Below are positions 50,690 to 58,596 of a stretch of 64,000 nt of DNA, piece after piece. This DNA is from Saprospiraceae bacterium (GTDB lineage: Bacteria; Bacteroidota; Bacteroidia; Chitinophagales; Saprospiraceae): positions 125,875 through 189,874 of the forward strand of contig JABAQQ010000033.1 of assembly GCA_019187225.1 (NCBI GenBank), in the 5' to 3' direction. Both the position numbers and the translations under genes were made by a program. The notes under the pieces were generated by a model. The model saw only the letters and a list, made by a program, of their open reading frames with translations, made no database searches and was not told the origin of the DNA. How positions within the stretch are numbered: the first letter of the stretch is position 1; every line of letters begins with the position of its first letter.

Positions 50690-51730
50690 ATGCGTTATCC
50701 GGACATCAATCGCCTGAAATTTTACGGATGGGTGGGCCTCGCTTACCTGGTGCTATCGTCGTTTGGCGACTTAGTAAGCCATACCGATACCTTCTCCGGC
50801 AGGCTGGTCAATCAAATATGGCGGGCCCTCTTCATCACTGCCGCCAATATCGTCTTCTTCGAATATACGCTGCCTTTCGTCCGGCAACACTGGAAAAAAG
50901 TGTTCGCCCCGCTGGCAGCCCTCGGTGGCCAGTTCCTGCTTTTTTCTTTCGGCATGTATGCCTGGCGGGCCATCGGTATTCAATTGTATATCTGGACACC
51001 GTATACGACTTATGAAAAGTTTCTGGACGGTGTCTGCGATCAGTTTTCGTCCAATGTCTTTTCCCTTTTCTTTTTTGCGATCATCCGGCATGTTTACGAC
51101 TATATACAACTGCGACAGACGGCGCAACAACTGCGCATCGAGAAACAGGAAGCGGAGTTGAACTACCTCAAGTCGCAGACCAACCCCCATTTTTTATTCA
51201 ACACGCTCAACAACATTTACGCGCTGTCCAAAGACAAATCCGACCTGACCCCTGAATCCATCCTGCGTCTGTCGAAGATCCTGCGTTTTATGCTGTATGA
51301 AGCGGGCGGCGCGTATATCGCGATTGAAAAGGAGTTGAAGATCATCGGCGACTACATCGCGCTGGAGCAGTTGCGCTACGACGATTCGCTGCGGGTCAAC
51401 TTCAACTACGACGTGGAAGATATGCGGCAGGCCCTGCCGCCGTTGTTGCTGATCCCGCTGGTGGAAAACGCGTTCAAACACGGCGCTGCCGAAACGCGGC
51501 GCCAGCCTTTCGTTGACATCCACCTGTCGGTCAGGGAGCGGCACCTCGCATTTTTTGTGAAAAACTCGACCGAAGAACCTGCCGGAGAAGAGCGTGTTAA
51601 AGAAAACATCGGCCTGTCGAACCTGCGGCGCCAACTGGAACTGCTGTATACTGATTACCAACTGTCGGTGCATCAAAGCGACCACCAGTTTACCGCGACT
51701 TTAAAAATTAACCTGGCAAGCCATGTCTGA
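50690..51730 (+). CDS. LytS/YehU-type sensor histidine kinase
   Basis: 346 residues. Four N-terminal membrane helices (to about residue 140), a short coiled linker (RIEKQEAELNYLKSQ), then the His_kinase motif NPHFLFNTLNNIYAL with the phosphorylatable histidine, and a GHKL ATPase domain (PPLLLIPLVENAFKHG, GLSNLRRQLELLY). It overlaps the response regulator gene by 8 nt, so they form a coupled two-component pair. The signal is unknown; there is no extracellular sensor domain, so it may sense membrane state or a partner. Confidence 0.93.
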   Translation: MRYPDINRLKFYGWVGLAYLVLSSFGDLVSHTDTFSGRLVNQIWRALFITAANIVFFEYTLPFVRQHWKKVFAPLAALGGQFLLFSFGMYAWRAIGIQLYIWTPYTTYEKFLDGVCDQFSSNVFSLFFFAIIRHVYDYIQLRQTAQQLRIEKQEAELNYLKSQTNPHFLFNTLNNIYALSKDKSDLTPESILRLSKILRFMLYEAGGAYIAIEKELKIIGDYIALEQLRYDDSLRVNFNYDVEDMRQALPPLLLIPLVENAFKHGAAETRRQPFVDIHLSVRERHLAFFVKNSTEEPAGEERVKENIGLSNLRRQLELLYTDYQLSVHQSDHQFTATLKINLASHV

Positions 51731-52412
51731 CATCCGCTGTATCATCATTGAAGACGAGCCGCTGGCTGTAAAAATTTTGAGCGGTTACATCGCCCAGGTG
51801 CCGTTTCTCCGGCTGGAAGCTGCGTTCAAGGACGCCATCCTGGCCACAGACTACCTGCGGCAACACCCCGTTGACCTCATTTTCCTCGATATCCACCTGC
51901 CCAAACTAAAGGGCATGGCTTTTTTAAAAACGCTCACCCATCCGCCGGCCGTCATTGTCACCACGGCATATCACCAGTACGCGGTGGAAGGGTTCAACCT
52001 GAACGTGACGGACTACCTGCTCAAACCTTTCGAGTTCGAGCGTTTCCTTGTGGCCGTGAACAAAGTGAACGCTACACGGGGCGAACAACCGGCTCCTTCC
52101 GAAAACCGGGAAAAGGATTTCGTGTTCCTGAACGTACAAAAAAAGAAAGTGAAAGTGCTGTTTTCCGAGATCGTGTACATCGAGAGCCAGCGGGAATACG
52201 TCCGGATCGTGACGACCAAAAAGGAATTTCTTTCCAAAATGAGCACCCATGAGATTGAAGACCTGCTCCCGGCGGGAATGTTCAAACGCATACACCGCTC
52301 GTTTATCGTTTCCGTCGAAATGATCGAATCCTATACGGCCGAGGAAGTGGAAGTGCGTGGCGTGTGTTTGCCGGTGGGGCGGGGGTATCGGGAGGTGTTG
52401 GAGGGGTTGTAG
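51723..52412 (+). CDS. LytTR family response regulator
   Basis: 229 residues. A receiver domain (IIIEDEPLAVKIL; phospho-acceptor Asp in LIFLDIHLPKLKG; T in VIVTTAYHQYAVEG; K in YLLKPFEFERF) is followed by a LytTR DNA-binding domain (VNVQKKKVKVLFSEIVYIES-type region, then YVRIVTTKKEF and RIHRSFIVSVEMIES). It is the partner of the upstream histidine kinase. Target genes are not evident locally. Confidence 0.94.
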   Translation: MSDIRCIIIEDEPLAVKILSGYIAQVPFLRLEAAFKDAILATDYLRQHPVDLIFLDIHLPKLKGMAFLKTLTHPPAVIVTTAYHQYAVEGFNLNVTDYLLKPFEFERFLVAVNKVNATRGEQPAPSENREKDFVFLNVQKKKVKVLFSEIVYIESQREYVRIVTTKKEFLSKMSTHEIEDLLPAGMFKRIHRSFIVSVEMIESYTAEEVEVRGVCLPVGRGYREVLEGL

Positions 52413-52426
52413 GGTTTTAACACACA

Positions 52427-52462
52427 TCACACCTCCTGCCTTAACACCTCCAGCGGCGGCTT
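52427..52462 (-). repeat. duplicate of the ABC permease 3' end, left copy
   Basis: 36 nt matching 53363-53398 at 33 positions, reading KPPLEVLRQEV plus a stop on the minus strand. The three differences are all synonymous. The two copies bracket the toxin-antitoxin region. Confidence 0.8.
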
Positions 52463-52469
52463 GAATTAT

Positions 52470-52811
52470 TTACAAATCCAAAACCACACGCAACCTGTTT
52501 TTCAATTCGTCAAAAATGGCAGGGGTGATGTTGCCCAATTCGCCGGAGAAAATAGACTTGTCCAGCGTCGCCAGTTTATCCATCTTAAAAACGGAAGTTC
52601 ATTTCAAACCAGTTTGTCCAAAGGCTGGGTCGCTGTCCGAATGGATAAAATCGGAAGGAGATGCTTTTGTCGGGAGGACAGAAGAAATAAAGGCGACAAT
52701 AACGTCAGGATCAACAGAGTCAACTTTGGAAACAATGACGGCCGGTCGCCGTTTTGTGGCGCTCAAATCGGTAAAAGGAAATATGGTGAGCACGATTGTG
52801 CCTCTTTTCAT
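52470..52811 (-). pseudogene. MazF/PemK family toxin with in-frame TGA
   Basis: The start (MKRGTIVLTIFPFTD, KRRPAVIVSKV) and end (KMDKLATLDKSIFSGELG, then a helical C-terminus) are both MazF/PemK-like and lie in one frame of 114 codons. That frame contains a single TGA after FGQTGLK, where homologues continue. The first part alone is 70 residues and lacks the C-terminal helix region, so the toxin is probably inactive unless read through. The antitoxin gene ends 19 nt upstream. Confidence 0.75.
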
Positions 52812-52830
52812 ACGTATACAACAGTTATAT

Positions 52831-53073
52831 TTAATATTTTACTTTCAAATCTGCATCCGAATATATATCCTCTTCTTCGGTAGTGAGAAAGTCAAACGAA
52901 GGACTAGCCGCCTGCAAAGCATGAAGGTCTTTTGCAGCAATTGGTGTTTCCTCGTCGCCGTTTTCTTCCGGGTATTCAAGGAAAATCACAATCACTTGCT
53001 GCGGCTTTTTAATATTCAATGGCCGGGATAATTTCAAATGCTGGCCGTCGTATGTGGCTCTGACGCTAATCAT
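52831..53073 (-). CDS. antitoxin of a MazF/PemK-type toxin-antitoxin pair
   Basis: 80 residues. The N-terminal half (ISVRATYDGQHLKLSRPLNI) resembles the small AF2212/DUF104-like beta domain used for DNA binding and dimerisation. The acidic C-terminal tail (FDFLTTEEEDIYSDADLKVK) is the kind of segment that binds the toxin. It lies directly upstream of the toxin gene on the same strand, as usual for type II modules. Assignment rests on context plus weak similarity. Confidence 0.65.
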   Translation of the reverse strand: MISVRATYDGQHLKLSRPLNIKKPQQVIVIFLEYPEENGDEETPIAAKDLHALQAASPSFDFLTTEEEDIYSDADLKVKY

Positions 53074-53362
53074 AATTGTCTCAAATTTTCTCCAAAGGTA
53101 CAGGTTTTTCGTTGAAAATCGTAGTGTTGGTCATCGTTGGGGTAAGGTTGCACTTTTTGAGATGGGGTTGCCAGGATGAAAGCAGGCACAACTCCTAAGA
53201 TAGGACAGAGGAGGTACAACCTTGCGCGAACGCAGGTGGGGTGATGTCGGGAGGCAATTCGAAATTTAGTACACACGGGGTGTAGTCTCAAACGAAGAGG
53301 GGTTAGCCTTAGCCCTCTGTGCACTATCTGAACCGTCCCTCACCGCACTAAAAACGAATTAC
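53074..53362. other. 289-bp non-coding region upstream of the toxin-antitoxin pair
   Basis: No believable gene. It contains an imperfect hairpin (GAGGGGTTAGCC and TTAGCCCTC, about 53297-53318) and a GC-balanced sequence unlike the adjacent genes. It lies within the segment bracketed by the permease 3'-end duplicates and may be the remnant of a mobile element; no family is recognised. Confidence 0.45.
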
Positions 53363-53398
53363 TCACACCTCTTGCCGTAACACCTCCAGCGGCGGTTT
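53363..53398 (-). repeat. duplicate of the ABC permease 3' end, right copy
   Basis: The genuine end of the permease gene (KPPLEVLRQEV and stop). It matches 52427-52462 at 33 of 36 positions with only synonymous changes. Confidence 0.8.
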
Positions 53399-55948
53399 AT
53401 TCACCACCTCCCGACTGTTGAACAGTCCAATAATAACTGTAATGACCGTAATGACGACAAATGTCGCCGCCAGCGGCCACCACTCCACCTCGAACGGAAT
53501 TTTGAACGCGAATTGCGCCAGCGCCCAGGCCCCGACCACCGACAGTCCGATGCCGGCGAGACAGGCCAGCGCCCCGAGCAGAAAATACTCCAACGCATTG
53601 ATCGCCAGTATCTGGCGGCGGCTGGCGCCGAGAGTGCGCAACAGCACGCTTTCGCGGATGCGGGCGAATTTGCCCTGGTAGATCGAACTCACCAGCACCA
53701 GCAAACCAGTGAGAATACTGAACAAAGCCATGAAGCGGATGACGAACGACACCTTGCCCAGCACCTCGTCCACCGATTTCAGGATCTGGGTCAGGTCTAT
53801 AGCCGACACGCCGGGAAAACGCCGTACTAATTCTGACTGAAACTGAGCGGATTGTTGTGCACTGCCCACACGGGATATAACGACGTGGAACTGCGGCGCT
53901 TTTTCCAGAACACCCGTCGGGAACACGACGAGAAAGTTAGTCTGCACCCGGTTGAAGTCCACTTTACGGACGCTGCCGACTTCCGTTTCGAGCCGTGCGC
54001 CTTGCACGTTGAAAACGATCTTCGTCCCGATTTTGGCTTTCATGCTTTTCTGCAGGCCGTCGGAAATGGAGATCTTGACAGGCTGACCGGGTTTGTGTGT
54101 GCCGATCCACTCCCCCTCGATGATCTCCTCCGTATTGATCAGGGTGTCGCGGAACGTGACGCGGTATTCGTGGTCCCACACCCAGCGGTTTATCCTGTTT
54201 TCGTCTCTTTCCCCCGGCGGCCCGTTCCGGCGGCCTTCCGCTTTCGGGATGGAATCGGAGTCGGGATTTTCAGCCTCGTACTGCGCTTTCGTCACGCCAT
54301 CAATCGTTTCGAGGCGGGTAGTCACGACGGCCACCTGCTGCATCAACGGCATGGCGTGTGTGCGTACGAGTGCTGCCACTTCGTCCTTGTCAGCCGTCTG
54401 GATGTCGAAGAGGATCATGTTGGGCTGGTTGCCGCTGCCGGAGAATTCAACCTGTTTGAGCAACAGGTTCTGGATCAAAAACAGGGTCGAAAGCAACATG
54501 GTGCCGAGTCCGATAGTGACGACGAGCAACACCGTCTGGTTTTCGGGGCGAAACAGGTTGGCAATGCCTTGTCGCAGCACATAATTCCATTTTTTCGGGA
54601 AAAAACGGCGCAGCAAAAAAGTCAGCAAACGGGCGATGCCCCACAGTACCAAAAATGCGCCCGCGATACCGCCCATGAAGATCAGCGTTTCTTTCCAATC
54701 CCTGATGAGCCACCAGGTGAAGCCGAATATGGCGAGCAGGATGAGCGAATAAACGCTCCAGCGCAGCATCCGGTTATCGTCCTCGTGTTCGCCGAACGAG
54801 GCGCGCAGGGTGCGCAGCGGCGAGGTTTTCAAGATGCCGGAGAGCGGCAACAAAGCGAACAACACCGCCACCGACAATCCCAGTGCCATGCCCTGCGCCA
54901 CGGATGCCCATGAAAAATCGGTGCTCACATTCTCGATGGGCAGCAGGTCGCGTACGATCCAGGGAAGCAATTTTTGAATGAGCGACCCTGCTATTGCTCC
55001 TGCCACAGCGCCCAATAACCCAATGCCCGCCACTTGTACCAGGTAAACATAAAAAGCCTTGCGCCCGCTGGCGCCGAGGCAGCGCAGGATGGCGACCGTC
55101 GGCAATTTGTCCTTGATGTAAATGTGCACTGCGCCCGCCACGCCGATACAGCCGAGTAGCAACGCAATGAAACCGACGAGGTTCAGAAAGGTGCCGAAAT
55201 TGCCGAATGCCCTGCTGACGTTGCGCTTGCGGTCTTCTACGGTGTCCCAGTCGAGATTGGCTAGTTCTAACTGTTTTTCATGCGGTCGAACTACCGCGCC
55301 TACATCCGTACCCTCGGGCATTTTGTAAAAATATTGATAATCCACCCGGCTGCCGCGCTGGATGAGGCCCGTGCTGTCGAGCCAGGCTGAGGGAATAAAA
55401 ACGACCGGCGCAATGCTGCTGGCGATGCCCGCCCGGCCTGGGGAGGAGAGCAATTCGCCCTCGATGAAAAAGGTCACGTTGCCCACCTGGATGCTGTCGC
55501 CCGGTTGTACGCCGTATTGCAGCATAAGCGAATGGTCAACGAGGGCTTTTTTGCCGTTGCGGAAAGTTTGCCACGAGTTCTCCGGGTTGCTTTTCCATTT
55601 GCCGAAAAACGGATAGTTGCCTTCGAGTGCACGAATCTGGGAGAGGCGGGTGCCTCCGTTTTCCGGGAATCGCACCATGCTCAAAAAATTGGTCACCTGT
55701 GCGGTCTCCGTGCCGGGCGTTATTAATTTCGACAACAAGGTATCCGGCGCCGGCTGATTGGAATCGAGTAAAAGGTCGGCACCGAGTAAGGTTTTGGCTT
55801 CCCGGTCGATATCGGCGGTCAGGTTGACGGAGAAAGAGCGCACGGCGGTGAGTGCCGCGATGCCGACCGTGATGGCGGATATGAACAGGAAGAGGCGGGC
55901 GCGGTTGCGGCGGCTGTCGCGCCAGGCCATTTTCAGGATAAAGGACAT
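53363..55948 (-). CDS. YbbP/FtsX-type ABC transporter permease
   Basis: 861 residues from the ATG at 55948 (MSFILKMAWRDSRRNRARLF); the open frame continues upstream only through a repeat element. Two FtsX-like units plus a large periplasmic part give about ten membrane helices, as in YbbP: first helix IGTAALTA-region, second block (GTFLNLVGFIALLLGCIGVA, LPTVAILRCLGASGRKAF), third (FRPENQTVLLVVTIGLGTML), last (RESVLLRTLGASRRQILAIN). It is probably an ABC system for membrane lipids or lipoproteins. No ATPase gene lies beside it. The 3' end is duplicated at 52427-52462. Confidence 0.88.
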   Translation of the reverse strand: MSFILKMAWRDSRRNRARLFLFISAITVGIAALTAVRSFSVNLTADIDREAKTLLGADLLLDSNQPAPDTLLSKLITPGTETAQVTNFLSMVRFPENGGTRLSQIRALEGNYPFFGKWKSNPENSWQTFRNGKKALVDHSLMLQYGVQPGDSIQVGNVTFFIEGELLSSPGRAGIASSIAPVVFIPSAWLDSTGLIQRGSRVDYQYFYKMPEGTDVGAVVRPHEKQLELANLDWDTVEDRKRNVSRAFGNFGTFLNLVGFIALLLGCIGVAGAVHIYIKDKLPTVAILRCLGASGRKAFYVYLVQVAGIGLLGAVAGAIAGSLIQKLLPWIVRDLLPIENVSTDFSWASVAQGMALGLSVAVLFALLPLSGILKTSPLRTLRASFGEHEDDNRMLRWSVYSLILLAIFGFTWWLIRDWKETLIFMGGIAGAFLVLWGIARLLTFLLRRFFPKKWNYVLRQGIANLFRPENQTVLLVVTIGLGTMLLSTLFLIQNLLLKQVEFSGSGNQPNMILFDIQTADKDEVAALVRTHAMPLMQQVAVVTTRLETIDGVTKAQYEAENPDSDSIPKAEGRRNGPPGERDENRINRWVWDHEYRVTFRDTLINTEEIIEGEWIGTHKPGQPVKISISDGLQKSMKAKIGTKIVFNVQGARLETEVGSVRKVDFNRVQTNFLVVFPTGVLEKAPQFHVVISRVGSAQQSAQFQSELVRRFPGVSAIDLTQILKSVDEVLGKVSFVIRFMALFSILTGLLVLVSSIYQGKFARIRESVLLRTLGASRRQILAINALEYFLLGALACLAGIGLSVVGAWALAQFAFKIPFEVEWWPLAATFVVITVITVIIGLFNSREVVNKPPLEVLRQEV

Positions 55949-56258
55949 AGTTTGACGTGGGACATTGGACGCTGGACAGCGAGTCGACAGGTAATGGACA
56001 TTGACTTGCCGGCCTATACATTCATTTTTAATCAGAAATCCCCAACCTCGCTCTCCAATGTCCAACGTCTTACAGTCCAACGTCCAACAACGGTCAAAGG
56101 TGGGAAGGGTTGCGGTTCTTTGGGAAAAAACGGATAAAAAGCGGGAAGGTATAGATGAAAAACAGGTTCACCGGGTTTCAAAATACAGCCGGTGGTACCG
56201 GAAACATTCTCCATCGACGCTTGTTTTTACGATTTGTAAACAAACAACGGTTCTGTAA
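55949..56258. other. 310-bp divergent intergenic region between permease and esterase genes
   Basis: It contains an inverted pair of TTGGAC-type heptamer arrays (55950-55977 and 56054-56089). In the well-known ybbA-ybbP/tesA arrangement an ATPase gene lies in this position; none is present. No other feature recognised. Confidence 0.7.
55950..56089. repeat. inverted pair of heptamer arrays upstream of the permease gene
   Basis: Left arm 55950-55977: GTTTGAC, GTGGGAC, ATTGGAC, GCTGGAC, starting 2 nt from the permease start codon. Right arm about 56048-56089: TCCAATG, TCCAACG, TCTTACA, then TCCAACG, TCCAACA. The arms are about 80 percent complementary. The repeat family resembles that at 7932-8120. 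Confidence 0.75.
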
Positions 56259-56936
56259 ATGAAGTATTTGCTCCCGATCCTATTCCTGGCCATCGGTTTT
56301 GTAGCCTGCCAGGACAAAACCCAAAATACCACTGCAACCAACGCTGCCCCGAGCGCAACTCCGGTGGCGACCCCAGCTGCTCCGGTTGCACGTAAAAACA
56401 TCGTTTTTTTCGGGAACAGCATTACGGCTGCTTACCAACTTTCACCGGAGCAGGGTTTTACGCACCTGATCCAATTGAAAATTGACTCCCTCGGCTTGCC
56501 CTACAAATGCATCAATGCGGGCCTGAGCGGCGAGACGACCGCCGACGGCGTGAGCCGCATCGAATGGGTGCTTCAGCAGCCGGTGGACATTTTTGTGCTC
56601 GAACTCGGCGGCAACGATGCCTTGCGCGGGCTCCCGCTCGCGGAATCGAAAAAAAACCTGCAAACCATCATAGACAAGGTAAAAGAGAAGAATCCCGATT
56701 GCAAGATCGTCGTAGCGGGCATGATGGCGCCGCCCAACCTCGGCTCCTATTCGAAAGACTTTCACAACATTTTTCCAGCCATTGCCAAAAAGAACAAGGC
56801 AGCGCTCATTCCTTTCCTGCTGGAAGGGGTAGGAGGCGACCCGAAGCTCAATTTGCCCGACGGCATCCACCCTACTGCGGAAGGACACACAATTCTGGCG
56901 GAGACGGTCTGGAAAACACTGAGGCCGCTTTTGTGA
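56259..56936 (+). CDS. GDSL-type arylesterase (TesA-like) lipoprotein
   Basis: 225 residues with signal peptide and lipobox VAC (Cys at about 17), then an Ala/Thr/Pro linker. SGNH hydrolase blocks: I FFGNSITAAYQL (catalytic Ser in GNS), II NAGLSGETT (Gly), III LELGGNDALRG (Asn) and V DGIHPTAEGH (Asp and His). It hydrolyses acyl or aryl esters in the periplasm, like TesA or lysophospholipase L1. Its divergent pairing with a YbbP-like permease matches the conserved tesA-ybbAP neighbourhood. Confidence 0.9.
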   Translation: MKYLLPILFLAIGFVACQDKTQNTTATNAAPSATPVATPAAPVARKNIVFFGNSITAAYQLSPEQGFTHLIQLKIDSLGLPYKCINAGLSGETTADGVSRIEWVLQQPVDIFVLELGGNDALRGLPLAESKKNLQTIIDKVKEKNPDCKIVVAGMMAPPNLGSYSKDFHNIFPAIAKKNKAALIPFLLEGVGGDPKLNLPDGIHPTAEGHTILAETVWKTLRPLL

Positions 56937-56978
56937 AGCGGCTTCGACGAGTTTTAAGCAAGGCAAATTGCAAACCTA

Positions 56979-57419
56979 CTATTTTATCTCCTGCAGATCA
57001 GAGTAATAGATCAGCGCCCACTCCCCGTCCGCTTGTTTGGCGAAGCGCCGCTCGATGCCGTAATTGGCCGTTTTGGGGCGGATGCGTTCTATGATCAGTA
57101 TATCGCCGAGCATCTTCCGGTCGAACACATAATCATTGTGGTTGAAGTCTAATTTTTGCATACGCCAATCCGCCTGTTGCCAGGCGGTATTTTTTTTCTG
57201 GAAATGAGTGCTGTCAATGCGTTCGTCCGTGTCGCCTTGTAAAGGCCAGTTGATGTGGGCTACCTGGTACAGGCTGTCGCGGTGGAATTTTTCATAAAAG
57301 TCAAGAAAATCCTGCGGCACCTGTACATTGGTTTGTGTCACCTGTTCCGCTTCTTTGGGCTGGTTTTTACAAGCTGGTAAGATGCAGGCAAAAAGAAAAA
57401 ACAGTGGGAACAATCTCAT
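56979..57419 (-). CDS. DUF4348-like small lipoprotein
   Basis: 146 residues from 57419, which gives a lipoprotein signal (FPLFFLFACILPAC). The rest (PQDFLDFYEKFHRDSLYQVA, LQGDTDERID, DWRMQKLDFN, ERRFAKQADGEWALIYYSD) resembles the Bacteroidota DUF4348 family: helix followed by a beta sheet of NTF2-like size. No function known. Confidence 0.7.
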   Translation of the reverse strand: MRLFPLFFLFACILPACKNQPKEAEQVTQTNVQVPQDFLDFYEKFHRDSLYQVAHINWPLQGDTDERIDSTHFQKKNTAWQQADWRMQKLDFNHNDYVFDRKMLGDILIIERIRPKTANYGIERRFAKQADGEWALIYYSDLQEIK

Positions 57420-57556
57420 TTGAGCGGCGATTTTAATTCGAAAAACAGGAGGCAAAAATAGACAGGTGTCCGAACGTTTTTTCTGAAAGTATATTTGCTG
57501 CTGCCTGCCAAAACCCCGCGAAGGCAGTTTTTTTACCCGCTTTTCACTTGTCGCAC

Positions 57557-57922
57557 ATGAAAGGATTTTACACCATTGCGCTCCTGGTGCTTTCGAACGT
57601 TTTTATGACGTTTGCCTGGTACGGGCACCTCAAATTCCAGCATCTGAAGTTTTTTCAAAAGACCGGCTTGTTCGGATTGATCCTCGTCAGTTGGCTGATC
57701 GCTTTCATGGAATACTGTCTGATGGTTCCCGCCAACCGGATCGGTTACAAGGAGAATGGAGGCCCCTTCACCCTCGTTCAATTGAAAGTAACGCAGGAGA
57801 TCATTACGCTTCTGGTGTTTACCGTATTCACTTTGCTGCTGTTCAAAAACGAGTCCCTGAAATGGAATCATTTCGTGGGATTCGTCTTCCTGGTGTTGGC
57901 GGTGTATTTTATCCGGAAATGA
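57557..57922 (+). CDS. DMT family protein (DUF486)
   Basis: 121 residues with four membrane helices. DUF486 hallmarks are FMTFAWYGHLKF, SWLIAFMEYCLMVPANRIGY and FTLVQLKVTQEIITLLVF. It is a half-size member of the drug/metabolite transporter superfamily, probably a dimer; the substrate is unknown. ATG 57557 is preferred over an upstream TTG at 57548. Its end nearly meets the convergent nitroreductase (7 nt). Confidence 0.87.
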   Translation: MKGFYTIALLVLSNVFMTFAWYGHLKFQHLKFFQKTGLFGLILVSWLIAFMEYCLMVPANRIGYKENGGPFTLVQLKVTQEIITLLVFTVFTLLLFKNESLKWNHFVGFVFLVLAVYFIRK

Positions 57923-57929
57923 GCTGCGT

Positions 57930-58514
57930 CTACAACCAGGCGGTTTTTTCCGCCACCGGCCTTCTTTTGCCAGGCAATTCAGGCATCGTGTGCCAGCCGA
58001 GGTAGAACAGGCCGAGGCAGCGTTCGCCCGGCTGCAAATTCAGGAATGTACCGGCCTCCAAAGCTGCCCTTGGTGTGCTCCAGTAACAACCCAACCCCAT
58101 CGCTGTGCAGGTGAGCCACATATTCTGAACGGCCATGGCGACCGAGGCGATTTCTTCAAATTCGGGTACCCTTGCTTCGGGGTCGCGCTGCATCACAATA
58201 GCGATGACGGCCCCCGACCGCATAGGGTTTTCGCCGTTTTTCTTCATCTTTTCTTCCGAAAACTGTTCCGGCGGGGTGTTTTTCCTGTAAAATTCAGCCA
58301 TATAGTCGCCCAAACGGCGGCGGCTTTCTTCCGAGTGAAATACCCGGAAACGCCAGGGTTCGGTCAGTCGGTGGGTAGGCGCCCAGTTGGCGTTTTCCAG
58401 CAATTGTTCGATGAAACCGCGCTCGACGGGTTTTCCGGGAATGTAGAATTTGGGAAAAATGGCGCGGCGGTGGTGGATGAGGGAGGAGATGTCGGAGGGA
58501 GAGATGCCGGTCAT
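57930..58514 (-). CDS. nitroreductase family protein
   Basis: 194 residues of the FMN-dependent nitroreductase family. N-terminal HHRRAIFPKFYIPGKPVERG (FMN phosphate-binding Arg region), NANWAPTHRLTEPWRFRVFH, central VAMAVQNMWLTCTAMGLGCY and C-terminal CLGLFYLGW. It reduces nitro or quinone-type substrates with NAD(P)H. The short YdjA/RutE-like form fits. Physiological substrate unknown. Confidence 0.88.
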   Translation of the reverse strand: MTGISPSDISSLIHHRRAIFPKFYIPGKPVERGFIEQLLENANWAPTHRLTEPWRFRVFHSEESRRRLGDYMAEFYRKNTPPEQFSEEKMKKNGENPMRSGAVIAIVMQRDPEARVPEFEEIASVAMAVQNMWLTCTAMGLGCYWSTPRAALEAGTFLNLQPGERCLGLFYLGWHTMPELPGKRRPVAEKTAWL

Positions 58515-58596
58515 ATTTTAAATGGGCAAAGGAAGGTAGATTTCAGTAACTTGTGATTATCATGAGAATTAAGGGAGTGTAGAAATTTATCTAAAA

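Noticed and set aside
52461-52883. 140-codon plus-strand frame across the toxin-antitoxin pair
   Set aside because: The minus strand has recognisable MazF-like and antitoxin sequences; the plus-strand translation has no structure typical of proteins here.
53070-53324. 84-codon open frame upstream of the antitoxin
   Set aside because: Arg/His/Pro-rich with no plausible start or family, and it overlaps the antitoxin start; treated as non-coding.
53363-56080. Long N-terminal extension of the ABC permease (start at 56080)
   Set aside because: The extra 44 codons run through a heptamer repeat; homologues begin at MSFILKMAWRDS-like sequence, so 55948 was chosen.
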